Positions 44,380-52,769 of a stretch of DNA of 64,000 nt are shown here, piece after piece. Position 1 is the stretch's first letter; every line of letters starts with the position of its first letter. The stretch lies in assembly GCF_014695585.1 (NCBI RefSeq), contig NZ_JACJON010000058.1:1-64000 (forward strand), read 5' to 3'. The DNA comes from Microcoleus sp. FACHB-831 (lineage in GTDB: Bacteria; Cyanobacteriota; Cyanobacteriia; Cyanobacteriales; FACHB-T130). The notes under the pieces were generated by a model. It was given only the letters and a program-made list of their open reading frames with translations. It was not told the DNA's origin and did not search any database. The translations under genes and the position numbers were made by a program.

Positions 44380-45780
44380 TTAGGCTGAATTGTGCATAGG
44401 CAGTTTAACGGTAAAAGTGCTGCCTTTGCCCAATTTGCTCTCAACGTGTATGCTGCCGTTGTGGGCAGTAGCGATCGCTACTGCAATCGGCAATCCCAAG
44501 CCAGAACCGCCACTGTTTCGGGAGCGATCGCTATTCACGCGATAGAATCGGTTAAAAATCAGCTTTTGTTGTTGCGCTGTAATGCCGATGCCTGTATCTT
44601 TTATGTGAATCAGCGCAGTGCGATCGCTACTTTCTAAACTAACCATCACCTCTTCCCCGATGGGCGTGTATTGAATAGCGTTAATAACTAAATTACAAAG
44701 CAGACGATACAGCTGTTCCTCGTCACCATTTACATACAAAGGCTCGCCTACATTGCTGTTGTCAGCCATAAGATTAACATCAGATGCGATCGCCAACGCT
44801 GCCAATTCTTCTGTCACATCACTGACTAAATCGTTGAGACAGGTGAGACGAAGTTTTATAGGCAAAACCTGCTGATCCATGCGAGATAGTAACAATAAAT
44901 CTTTAACAAGTTCAGATAGGCGGTGATTCTGACGCTCAAGAGTTTTCAGGGTGTCTCTCGCCTCTTTCTCACTTAGTTTATTCATTCTCAATGAAGATTC
45001 TACCGTCGCTTGAATTGCAGCTAGAGGTGTCCGCAACTCATGGGCAGCATCCGCTGTAAATTGTTGAATTTGGCGATAAGATTGGTAAATTGGTTGCATC
45101 GCTAGTCCAGCCAACAACCAACTAGAACCGCCTACCAAAATCATTGCCACTGGCAAGCCTAATAATAAGATAAATTTCAAGACAGCAAGTTGATTGTCAA
45201 GGTCTTTAAGGCTTCGCCCCACCTGAATGTATCCCCAAGAGAGATTATCTTGGGTATGCAGAGACAGAGAAATTTGATGGTAGCGAGTACCTTGGCGATC
45301 CTTGTGAATTTGCCACAATTCCCGTTTTGATGTTTGATATAATCCCTCTGGCTGAAGTCCTGCCAAAGCAATTAAGCGTCCTGAACGATCCAATAAACGC
45401 ACGTAGTAGTCGCCTTGGTGAATTGCGCCTATTGCGTGACGCTGTGTATTTTCTAATTGGGTAACGCAGCCGTTAAGAGCAAGACAAATATCTGGTAAGA
45501 GTTTTTGAGTAATTGCTTCCAAGCGTCCAGGCTGCTTCAAAGTTGGTTCAATGCTATCGTGCAGCGTTCCGGCGACAGATTCTAATTCTCGATCGAGTGC
45601 GTTCCAATTAGCATGAGCGATCGCGCGGTAAACAGCAAATCCACACAAACTCAAAATCAAGCCCATGATGCCAACATACCAGCCAGCCAGTCGCCAGCGC
45701 GTTAGCTGAAATAGTTTATTTTGATTCACGTTAATAGTTGCTAAGGTCAGGATGGCTAATTGTTTATTAATACTAGCCAT
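44380..45780 (-). CDS. rppB: Sensor histidine kinase, RppB-like
   Basis: 466 aa. Two membrane segments (about 33-53 and 203-228) frame a periplasmic sensor domain of about 150 residues, which includes two Cys (LPDICLALNGCV). HisKA is FTADAAHELRTPLAAIQ, followed by HATPase_c (NLVINAIQYTP; NSGGSGLGLPIAVAIATAH). The sequence resembles RppB/NrsS of cyanobacteria, which senses redox or nickel. The context here (Csp, DUF305, Cus) suggests copper or another metal. 17 nt after rppA on the same strand. Confidence 0.85.
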   Translation of the reverse strand: MASINKQLAILTLATINVNQNKLFQLTRWRLAGWYVGIMGLILSLCGFAVYRAIAHANWNALDRELESVAGTLHDSIEPTLKQPGRLEAITQKLLPDICLALNGCVTQLENTQRHAIGAIHQGDYYVRLLDRSGRLIALAGLQPEGLYQTSKRELWQIHKDRQGTRYHQISLSLHTQDNLSWGYIQVGRSLKDLDNQLAVLKFILLLGLPVAMILVGGSSWLLAGLAMQPIYQSYRQIQQFTADAAHELRTPLAAIQATVESSLRMNKLSEKEARDTLKTLERQNHRLSELVKDLLLLSRMDQQVLPIKLRLTCLNDLVSDVTEELAALAIASDVNLMADNSNVGEPLYVNGDEEQLYRLLCNLVINAIQYTPIGEEVMVSLESSDRTALIHIKDTGIGITAQQQKLIFNRFYRVNSDRSRNSGGSGLGLPIAVAIATAHNGSIHVESKLGKGSTFTVKLPMHNSA

Positions 45781-45806
45781 TAGTTATTAACTAATGACTA
45801 ATGACT
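45779..45806. repeat. Heptamer repeat (TTAGTTATTAACTAATGAC-type)
   Basis: TAATGACTAATGACTA units overlap the junction between rppA and rppB and include the last codons of the RppA frame. Confidence 0.5.
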
Positions 45807-46478
45807 ATTTAAACGATATCCCACACCATAGACAGTTTCGAGGACGCGATCGCATCCATATTCAGCTAATTTACGACGCAGCAGCCGCATCTGAGCCGCC
45901 ACCACATTACTCATCGGTTCTGCGCCCAATTCCCAAAGCTGATTTAGAAGTTGGTCGCGAGTAACAATCTGCGTCGGATGCTTCATAAAATACTCTAGCA
46001 GTTGAAATTCCTTAATAGTCAGAGGAATAGCTTGCTTATTCTGATAACAAACCGTATGAGTAGTGTAATCTAAAGTCAAACTGCCAACTTGCAGAGCTGG
46101 GGCTTGAAGTTGAGGCGATCGCCTTTGCAATGCCCGCAACCTCGCTAACAGTTCTGCCATGCCAAACGGCTTTATTAAATAATCATCAGCACCAGCATCT
46201 AACCCAGCAACTTTATCTTCCATACTGTCTTTAGCAGTTAGCATCAAAACTGGTAGAGGATTATTTTGCTGCCGTAGCTTTACACATAACTCGATTCCTG
46301 ATAAACCTGGTAGTAACCAATCGAAAATAGCCAGCGTATATTGCGTCCACTGGCTTTCTAAAAATTCCCATGCTTGCGTGCCATCCAGAACCCAATCAAC
46401 TATATACGCTTCCTGGCTTAAGGTTCGTTTAATTGCCGCACCCAAATCAGGCTCATCTTCGACTAAAAGTATCCGCAT
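45798..46478 (-). CDS. rppA: OmpR-family response regulator, RppA-like
   Basis: 226 aa. Receiver domain with EDEPD, phospho-acceptor Asp53 in AIFDWLLPG, and Lys in LIKPFG; C-terminal winged helix (TIKEFQLLEYFMKHPTQIVTRDQLL; AAQMRLLRRKLAEYG). Partner of the kinase encoded directly downstream. Its likely sites are the 11-bp-period direct repeats in front of the efflux operon and between the DUF305 and Csp genes; the pairing is inferred. No copy of the repeat lies before rppA itself. Confidence 0.9.
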   Translation of the reverse strand: MRILLVEDEPDLGAAIKRTLSQEAYIVDWVLDGTQAWEFLESQWTQYTLAIFDWLLPGLSGIELCVKLRQQNNPLPVLMLTAKDSMEDKVAGLDAGADDYLIKPFGMAELLARLRALQRRSPQLQAPALQVGSLTLDYTTHTVCYQNKQAIPLTIKEFQLLEYFMKHPTQIVTRDQLLNQLWELGAEPMSNVVAAQMRLLRRKLAEYGCDRVLETVYGVGYRLNSH

Positions 46479-46742
46479 CAGATGTTTTACTAAGTTGTAT
46501 AAACGACTAGTGAGAGAGAGAAAAGTCGCTTAAGTTTATTCAGCACTCAGCACTTTTCAAAATATTAGTTAAGCACTTAGATAGATGTGGTAAAAACTAA
46601 TTATTGTTAAAAAATGGTTGGAACACCATTTTGGTTTATCTTTGCAAAACTTAAAATTTTATGACTGATTAAAGGCAAGAGTTTCAAAATCCAAAATGGC
46701 ATAACCCACCAATTACTGATAGCCAAGCAGAGACATAATATT

Positions 46743-47573
46743 ATGAACACCGGACAAAAAGACCCCATAACTGGCGCTAATTCTTCTGAGTGGGTGGAGA
46801 GGCTGGCACGTTTGGGCTTTGGAGCCAGAGGGGTGGTTTACGCCACCGTGGGAGTGCTGGCGGCGCAGGCGGCGTTTGGTGCAGGCGGCAAAACCACTGA
46901 TACTAAGGGTGCGCTGCAAAGCATTGTGACGCAGCCGTTTGGGAAATTCTTACTGGCTATAGTAGCTTTCGGCTTGCTTGGTTACGTGCTGTGGCGTTTC
47001 GTGGAAGCGATCGCCGATCCGGAAAACAAAGGCACCGATGCCAAAGGTCTTGCACTGCGTTTGGGATACGCTGGCAGCGGCTTGATCTATGCTGGGTTAG
47101 CCTGGAGTGCAATTAAGCTGATCCTGGGTTCGGGAGGCGGCGGTAATAGTAATTCTTCGCAAGACTGGACAGCACGCTTGTTAGCGCAACCCTTCGGTCA
47201 ATTTCTAACTGGAATTGTTGGAGCCGCCGTCATCGGCATGGGCTTCTATCAATTTTACAGAGCTTACAAAGCCAAATTCCGCAAAAAGTGGAAAATCAGC
47301 GAGATGAGCCAACAAGAGGAGAAATGGGCGACACTCGCTAGCAGGTTTGGTATTGCTTCTCGTGGTGTTGTTTTTAGCATTATCGGTCTTTTTCTACTCC
47401 AAGCGGCGCGGCAGTCGGATGCCACTCAAGTTGAGGGACTAGGTGGTGCCTTGGCAGCACTAGCACGACAGCCTTTTGGCCCTTGGCTTTTAGGAATTGT
47501 TGCCTTCGGTCTAATCGCTTATGGTATTTATAATTTCGTAGAGGCGCGGTATCGACGGATTCAGACTAGGTAA
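46743..47573 (+). CDS. DUF1206 membrane protein with three repeats
   Basis: 276 aa. Three units of about 70 residues, each with two membrane helices: LARLGFGARGVVYATVGVL...FGKFLLAIVAFGLLGY, LRLGYAGSGLIYAGLAW...FGQFLTGIVGAAVIG and ASRFGIASRGVVFSIIGLF...FGPWLLGIVAFGLIAYG. This is the DUF1206 pattern. Function unknown; some members are stress-linked. Confidence 0.88.
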   Translation: MNTGQKDPITGANSSEWVERLARLGFGARGVVYATVGVLAAQAAFGAGGKTTDTKGALQSIVTQPFGKFLLAIVAFGLLGYVLWRFVEAIADPENKGTDAKGLALRLGYAGSGLIYAGLAWSAIKLILGSGGGGNSNSSQDWTARLLAQPFGQFLTGIVGAAVIGMGFYQFYRAYKAKFRKKWKISEMSQQEEKWATLASRFGIASRGVVFSIIGLFLLQAARQSDATQVEGLGGALAALARQPFGPWLLGIVAFGLIAYGIYNFVEARYRRIQTR

Positions 47574-47730
47574 ATTAATGTCAACAGCTCGGTGCCGAGT
47601 TTATCTTGTTCCCAGGCCGCAGCCCAGGAACGAGATTTTAATGCAGAGGTAATGGCAATAGGCTTTAAGGTGGTTCAATAGATAGTTAGGTGTTTTTCTA
47701 TAGCAATTCGAGGGTTTGGTGCGATACATC

Positions 47731-47761
47731 TAAGGGGACATAGCATTGCCATGTCCCCTTA
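47731..47761. repeat. Perfect hairpin repeat
   Basis: TAAGGGGACAT (47731-47741) and ATGTCCCCTTA (47751-47761) pair with a 9-nt loop. It is a dispersed cyanobacterial palindrome in a gap of 248 nt; another (GTTCCCAGGCC...) lies near 47610. Confidence 0.7.
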
Positions 47762-47821
47762 GAACCGCGATATATTCCACCCAAGTGAGAAACACTATAA
47801 ATTCAGCTATTTGTAGAAGCT

Positions 47822-48058
47822 ATGCTCAACAAACATGATGAGTTGTTACTGAAGGATCTAAAGCTTCAACCACTTTGGCTGCTCCAGTTATATGTAGTTC
47901 TAGGAGTGGTGGCAGCAATTTCTGGATTCGTTATTGAGAGCGGAAATCTTTCAAAAGCTGCTTGTTTAGGAGGTGGTTTCCTGATCGCTTTGGGAGCTGA
48001 AAAATTGGTAACGCACCGAATCAGAAAAGCTGCACTTTCTCTGGTTAACAGAAATTAA
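47822..48058 (+). CDS. Small two-helix membrane protein, 78 aa
   Basis: Two hydrophobic segments (LWLLQLYVVLGVVAAISGFV and ACLGGGFLIALGAEKLV) joined by a short loop, with a basic C-terminus. No family recognised. Alone between palindromic repeats; no clear Shine-Dalgarno. Confidence 0.45.
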   Translation: MLNKHDELLLKDLKLQPLWLLQLYVVLGVVAAISGFVIESGNLSKAACLGGGFLIALGAEKLVTHRIRKAALSLVNRN

Positions 48059-48076
48059 CGCTGTTTTTCATGCTCA

Positions 48077-48160
48077 GGACTTACGCAGTTAATTAGTGAA
48101 TGCCTGATTCTGTCGTAGGGGCATGGCAATGCCCCTACAGTGTGTTGACGTGCGTAAGCC
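48077..48160. repeat. MITE-like nested palindrome
   Basis: Outer arms CTTACGCA (48080-48087)/TGCGTAAG (48151-48158) flank an inner perfect hairpin GTAGGGGCAT (48115-48124)/ATGCCCCTAC (48129-48138). GGACTTACGCA ends are typical of small non-autonomous elements in cyanobacteria. It lies at the 3' edge of the RNA-repair island. Confidence 0.65.
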
Positions 48161-48214
48161 TTAATGCTTTTTCTCGCACTTCTCGGTCTAAGTGCAATAT
48201 TTAAGCTGTAAAAT

Positions 48215-48856
48215 TCAAAAGTTATCAAATGGTTTGACGGCAAAATCTCCCAGCGTCACTGTGAAACTTTCTTTATTCCCAGTGGCAACAAAAGTGACAA
48301 TAACTTCACAAGCCACCGCCACAGCCAACATTACCAAATTTCTTGCCAGCGGGTAGTCGCAAACATCATCATTTGCTGGGGAAGGAACACGATAAATTTC
48401 GTTCCAGATAACCTCGGCATAGTCGGAAGCTAAGCCGACGTGTAGGCAAGGAATATTTGCATTGGTGCAATAATCTTTGACAACTTGACGACTGGTGCTG
48501 TTGTCAAAAGTATCAATGACAATACCGCTACCAGCAAGCAATTGGGCGACGTTTGCCGATGTTAATTCTTTGGAACGCCCATCGACTGCGACACCCAAGG
48601 CGCGATAAATAGTATTAGTGAGAATTTTCGCTTTGTACGCACCAACGTCTGAACGGTAGTAAGGCTGGGTGGAGAGGTTGCGTTCTTCAATGCGATCGCG
48701 ATCGATTGTCACCAGTTTACCAAAACCCGAACGCGCCAGATTTTCCGTAATATTTGCACCCAGCGCCCCCACACCGCAAACAGTCACCGGGACATCGCGC
48801 AGCTGTGCCATTAATGCGGGTGTTCTGTGGAGTTGTTCGTGAAAGAAAATAGACAT
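48215..48856 (-). CDS. ThiF/E1-like adenylyltransferase-fold protein
   Basis: 213 aa. The Rossmann ATP-binding loop VTVCGVGALGANITENLARSG lies at 24-44 (GVGALG 28-33). The E1-typical IDRDRIEERNLSTQPYYR holds the Asp that caps ribose and the Arg/Asn of the active site. DTFDNSTSRQVVKDYC gives the second acidic motif. It lacks the CxxC zinc pairs and an obvious catalytic Cys. It may adenylate a C-terminus or small substrate; no ubiquitin-like partner is evident. It follows the 309-aa gene by 41 nt. Confidence 0.82.
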   Translation of the reverse strand: MSIFFHEQLHRTPALMAQLRDVPVTVCGVGALGANITENLARSGFGKLVTIDRDRIEERNLSTQPYYRSDVGAYKAKILTNTIYRALGVAVDGRSKELTSANVAQLLAGSGIVIDTFDNSTSRQVVKDYCTNANIPCLHVGLASDYAEVIWNEIYRVPSPANDDVCDYPLARNLVMLAVAVACEVIVTFVATGNKESFTVTLGDFAVKPFDNF

Positions 48857-48860
48857 ATTG

Positions 48861-48896
48861 GTAATGGCTAATTGTTAATTGCTAATTGCTAATAAC
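48861..48896. repeat. Heptamer repeat between the ThiF and 309-aa genes
   Basis: TAATGGCTAATTGTTAATTGCTAA-like units (TTGCTAA repeated) fill the short gap. Confidence 0.65.
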
Positions 48897-48897
48897 T

Positions 48898-49827
48898 TCA
48901 GAAATCCCAGTTATCTCGCGCTTCGATGACACCTACCAGGGATTGCAAGTCAAAATCGCGATCGCGTCCGCTTAAGCAAATGCCAGAACTGATAACTGTA
49001 AGATCCTTTTTGTCAATAGCAGAAGTGTGCGACTCACCGTTGCTAGTAGTCCACTCGATCTGCCAATAGTCACCGCGATCGCGAAATTCCCGCAAATCGC
49101 CTCCACCCATCCGCAGCGCTTCCTGCAAGCGTCCTTCATCACCGTCCGCCTTACGTCGCGGTCTTTCCACGCGCCGCACCTGTTTTCTAGTTTGTCGCGT
49201 CCGCCGCTGACGTTCGATTGATTGCTGTTGCTGTCTTCGGCGCTGGTATTCTTCCGTCTGCTGCAACGCCAAATCATACACAGTACGCATCTCTGGAGTC
49301 ATCCCAGCAAAGCGAATATTTTGATCCGACAAAGAGCGCAGATGCGATCGCAGTTGTTCCCCAACCAGCGGATCGCCACGTCGATCGACTTCATCAAACC
49401 ACCAGACACCACCATCCCAACGCGCAATTATCGGCTCAAAAACCCCTCCCTCAGTCACCAAATGCACTATCGCTGGCTTAGCGACACCCAAGCGCTGCTG
49501 CATATCAGATTCATTCACAGGATAAGCCAGCCACGTCTGCCCTTGCAAAACATAAGCCAGACGCAAACGCAAAGGCTTTAGCAACTTGAGATATTCCGCC
49601 ACCTGCACAAGGCTGGGTTCCTCCACCATCTCAGCCGTTTTTTCATTTACCGGCTGAAAAATGCCCCATCCTTCAAAGTCTTGTGGCTGAGGGGAGAAAG
49701 TGTAGATAATGTTTGCAACACGCGATCGCACCTTTCCCCCACGCACACACGGCGCGAAAAACTCAGTATCGCGCAACTGCACTTCCTGTGCAGCTATTTC
49801 ATTTATCAGTTTGCGGATATCTGCCAT
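48898..49827 (-). CDS. Unrecognised 309-aa protein of the RNA-repair island
   Basis: No family is recognised. N-terminal about 180 residues: EVQLRDTEFFAPCVRGGKVR, FSPQPQDFEGWGIFQP, and a Trp-rich IIARWDGGVWWFDEVDRRGD segment. A Gln/Arg-rich basic coil follows (RRRQQQQSIERQRRTRQTRK), suited to nucleic-acid binding. The C-terminal domain contains DYWQIEWTTSNGESHTSAIDK. It is paired with the ThiF-like gene on the same strand, so the two may form an enzyme-substrate or enzyme-adaptor pair. Confidence 0.6.
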   Translation of the reverse strand: MADIRKLINEIAAQEVQLRDTEFFAPCVRGGKVRSRVANIIYTFSPQPQDFEGWGIFQPVNEKTAEMVEEPSLVQVAEYLKLLKPLRLRLAYVLQGQTWLAYPVNESDMQQRLGVAKPAIVHLVTEGGVFEPIIARWDGGVWWFDEVDRRGDPLVGEQLRSHLRSLSDQNIRFAGMTPEMRTVYDLALQQTEEYQRRRQQQQSIERQRRTRQTRKQVRRVERPRRKADGDEGRLQEALRMGGGDLREFRDRGDYWQIEWTTSNGESHTSAIDKKDLTVISSGICLSGRDRDFDLQSLVGVIEARDNWDF

Positions 49828-49947
49828 AGTCTTGCCTTCTTTAGTATTAAATTGGGTAAATTTTGTTGGCTGGATTGAGAACCGAAACTCAGCACACTAC
49901 AAATTTAGTCATTTTTCAACCGTAAAAAAGTAAGTTTACTGATATTT

Positions 49948-50388
49948 TTATCTAAAAATTCTAGATTCATCCTCCATAAAATACAAATTCAACTGTTCCA
50001 GCAAAGCATCTATAGTTTGTTTTTGAATTGCATGAGGCGGATTCCATTCCACCCAGGTAAAATTGCCGTGTTCACTACAAATTACATTCACTTCGTGCTT
50101 CAGCCATCCCAGAAAAATAACCACCGTCTTATTAACAGTTTCACCACCGTATCGTTTGTAGCGGAGTTGATAACTATGGCTGAAGCGAAATTGCGGATCA
50201 AAATCTAAGTCGCTGGCTGCAATACCCGTTTCCTCATATAGTTCGCGTATAGCACAACCCCACTCATCCTCGCCAAATTCAATATGACCTTTTGGCAAAT
50301 CATAACGATGGGTATGCTGCATCAGCAGGAAACTTAAACGCGGCTCCCTTCTGATGACGATTACGCCGCAGGACTTTACTTGTCGCAT
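49948..50388 (-). CDS. Nudix hydrolase
   Basis: 146 aa from the Met at 50388 (MRQVKSCGVIVIRR). The Nudix box is complete: G-H-I-E-F-G-E-x7-RELYEETGI. KGHIEFGED and HRYDLPKG resemble the Ap4A/NudT2-type subgroup. A frame reaches 50466, but its N-terminal residues do not match Nudix proteins. Within this island it could remove nucleoside diphosphate groups from RNA ends, dinucleotides or ADP-ribose products; the substrate is not determined. Confidence 0.85.
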   Translation of the reverse strand: MRQVKSCGVIVIRREPRLSFLLMQHTHRYDLPKGHIEFGEDEWGCAIRELYEETGIAASDLDFDPQFRFSHSYQLRYKRYGGETVNKTVVIFLGWLKHEVNVICSEHGNFTWVEWNPPHAIQKQTIDALLEQLNLYFMEDESRIFR

Positions 50389-50467
50389 ATTTAGGATGTT
50401 TTTACTTTTGAGAGTATGCTGTGCGCGATCACGCACAGCGTAAACTTGGAAAGCCACAGCCTCCAAA

Positions 50468-50671
50468 TTATATTTTCAATACTTTTTCTGCACTTTCGAT
50501 AACAAAATTCTTTCCAATTTCTCTAGGATTCCATCCTTGGCTTTGAGCATAGTTTATGACGTGCTTTACAATCTTCGGAGTTATAGAAAATGTTTGCTCA
50601 TCATCACCCCACCAAAAGCCGAATAAAACTTTTGCCTCAAATTTTCCTTCTTCTGCATTCGCGATGCTCAA
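50468..50671 (-). CDS. Small protein, 67 aa, unrecognised
   Basis: Reads MSIANAEEGKFEAKVLFGFW... with IVKHVINYAQSQGWNPREIG in the middle and a terminal strand (NFVIESAEKVLKI). It may be a compact alpha/beta domain. No strong Shine-Dalgarno. It lies upstream of the Nudix gene on the same strand. Confidence 0.45.
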   Translation of the reverse strand: MSIANAEEGKFEAKVLFGFWWGDDEQTFSITPKIVKHVINYAQSQGWNPREIGKNFVIESAEKVLKI

Positions 50672-50848
50672 TAGTCAGAGATATTGCTATGTCTACATCT
50701 TTGGAAAACGGAGAAAATTTTCCAAACCTTACCCGCTTCGCTATCCAATAATACTCCTCATTTTCTACATATATTTTTCGCCTTCCCTGCTTTGATAGAC
50801 TCATAGTTACTATCAGAACTATTTACTGCTGTCAAATATTGATTTTAT

Positions 50849-50872
50849 AGAGATGTTGTATACAACGTCTCT
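50849..50872. repeat. Imperfect palindrome after the AAA gene
   Basis: AGAGATGTTG (50849-50858) and CAACGTCTCT (50863-50872) pair with one G-T mismatch. It starts about 35 nt after the AAA ATPase stop, on its 3' side. Confidence 0.6.
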
Positions 50873-50906
50873 ACACCTGTGCGTTCTCTGTACTTGGATC
50901 GGTTCG

Positions 50907-52115
50907 TTACACAAATCTGTGAATAAATTCATGAGTTAAATCAACCCTTCCCTTGCGTAGAACGGCGGGATCTAATCTTTCTGTCGTGTTGCAAGTCATC
51001 AAAATCACCAGTTTTTGTTTAGCCTGAATACCAGATTCATCAATTACACTTTGATACAAAGTTCCATCCAGCAAGCTCAAAATATGCTCAGTTTTATTAT
51101 TATTCTGAGCAGCATCCAAAGCTCGATTTTTGGCTAAATTGTCAGCTTCATTGATGATGATACAAATTCGCTCCAAATAACTTGGTGGAACAAAATTCTC
51201 AACCGCATCGTGATCCAGAATAAAAATGACATATCCTAGAGGCGCGAGAATTTCCTTAGCTACAGCTTGCGTCCAAGCAGTTTTACCTGTACCAGGATCT
51301 CCATTTACTAACACAGCCAACTGATTTTGGTCGAGAATCGCCTGCTGTACTGTATCAGTAAAGCCTTGAATATCCTCTGGAAAAGACCGAATTGGAAACT
51401 GACTGTGAATCTGTCCCACGCGGCTTTGGTAGCCACTCAGCATCACCGCCAAATTATAAGTTGCTTTATTAATCAGTGGCGCTAGTTCCTTAGCCATCAG
51501 GGTATAGCGTCGCCGTCCCCTGTCTAAGTTTTCGATTTCTAGCCAAACTTGTTGCTTAGACCAGAAAGCATAAACTGTGTTAATAATGTCGAGGCGTTCC
51601 CAATTAACAAACCGATCTACAGGATAATAAAAATGTCTGTCTAGATAATATTGGGTAATCATATCCGGACGCTCCACTAAATCCAGAATTTTGAAAATAG
51701 TAATTTCCTGTAATCGGTTCAAAACGTAATCAATGGGAATACTATTGCGGCTTACGAATTGGATGACAGGCGCATCAACCCATAAAACATCTTTATACCG
51801 ATAATCTGGGGTAGGAGGTTCGGGAGTAATGTAGTTCCAAAACTCATCTACTTCGTATCGCGTATTCTCAGAAAAGACATTTAATATATTTGCCCACCAG
51901 GTATATTCGTTGCGTCCCATAGCATCAGCAATATCGCTGGCTAAGTCCAAACCTTTTTGTGTTAGCTCCTTAGAGTCGTTAAACAAAAGATGCCACAGAA
52001 ACCCCCAGTCAAGCTGTCGGTTTAAGGGTCGCCAGCCAGCGCCCAATAAACCTTTTGCTTGCGGGTTTTTGGGTGTAGAATTGTCTTCTTGGTTTCCAAA
52101 ATATCCTGATCCCAT
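50907..52115 (-). CDS. AAA ATPase of the RNA-repair island
   Basis: 402 aa. An N-terminal domain of about 240 residues, rich in Trp/Tyr, matches no family I know. The AAA core has Walker A NGDPGTGKT (271-279), Walker B CIIINEADNLA, sensor 1 LVILMTCNTTERLDP and an arginine-finger-like RKGRVD. It ends HRFV shortly after that, so the C-terminal alpha-helical lid is almost absent; a palindromic repeat follows, which may have truncated it. It could remodel an RNP or load a partner from the island. Confidence 0.75.
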   Translation of the reverse strand: MGSGYFGNQEDNSTPKNPQAKGLLGAGWRPLNRQLDWGFLWHLLFNDSKELTQKGLDLASDIADAMGRNEYTWWANILNVFSENTRYEVDEFWNYITPEPPTPDYRYKDVLWVDAPVIQFVSRNSIPIDYVLNRLQEITIFKILDLVERPDMITQYYLDRHFYYPVDRFVNWERLDIINTVYAFWSKQQVWLEIENLDRGRRRYTLMAKELAPLINKATYNLAVMLSGYQSRVGQIHSQFPIRSFPEDIQGFTDTVQQAILDQNQLAVLVNGDPGTGKTAWTQAVAKEILAPLGYVIFILDHDAVENFVPPSYLERICIIINEADNLAKNRALDAAQNNNKTEHILSLLDGTLYQSVIDESGIQAKQKLVILMTCNTTERLDPAVLRKGRVDLTHEFIHRFV

Positions 52116-52190
52116 AGTTTCAGTTATTCTCGCTTTGTTGTGTATTTATGGGGAAGCGATCGCTAGTTTTAGTAAAACACTTTCTTGTAT

Positions 52191-52751
52191 TTATCCAACA
52201 GCCTTTAATATCTGTTGCAGATATTCGGGTGAAACGCTATCCACTAGCCAAACCCCATTCTCAGAACAATAAAATTCATATCCTGCTTTGTGCATTGCAG
52301 CAGCATCTACCGCAAAAACTACTGGGCGACCATGACGTTTACCTACAGCTTCGGCTGTCGCAATATCCGGCGATAGATGAACGTGATGCCGTGACATTTT
52401 CCGAAGACCATTCTGCATAATTGATTCGACGGATTTGTGTCCTGTACCGTGGTATAGCACATCTGGAGGTACAGCGGGTTCCAATTGCAAATTAATTTCT
52501 ACGCTATGCCCTTGGTTAGCACGAATTAAGGTGCCTGTAGAGTCATAAGAAAAGCGTTTTTTATCATTTTGTGCGACTACCTCATCTAATTCAGCGCGGG
52601 TAATGGGAAATCTGTGCTTTTTACACGCTGTTAAAAGTTCATCTACCGAAATCCAGCCTCCAAGCGCAAGTTCAAGACCAATCTCCCCAGGATTGTGCCG
52701 CAGAATATAACTGAGATATTTGCTGATTTTAACTTGGCGTGAATTGTTCAT
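52191..52751 (-). CDS. kptA: RNA 2'-phosphotransferase (KptA/Tpt1)
   Basis: Removes the internal 2'-phosphate left after RNA ligation, using NAD+ and releasing ADP-ribose 1'',2''-cyclic phosphate. 186 aa, full length. Family motifs are ISKYLSYILRHNP (Arg-His), IRANQGHS, LYHGT, the HVHLS segment and GRPVVFAVDA. In bacteria, which lack fungal-type tRNA splicing, KptA is found in RNA-repair gene sets. It follows the 182-aa gene by 18 nt and precedes the AAA gene by 75 nt. Confidence 0.95.
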   Translation of the reverse strand: MNNSRQVKISKYLSYILRHNPGEIGLELALGGWISVDELLTACKKHRFPITRAELDEVVAQNDKKRFSYDSTGTLIRANQGHSVEINLQLEPAVPPDVLYHGTGHKSVESIMQNGLRKMSRHHVHLSPDIATAEAVGKRHGRPVVFAVDAAAMHKAGYEFYCSENGVWLVDSVSPEYLQQILKAVG

Positions 52752-52769
52752 CTAATAACTCTTTTCATT

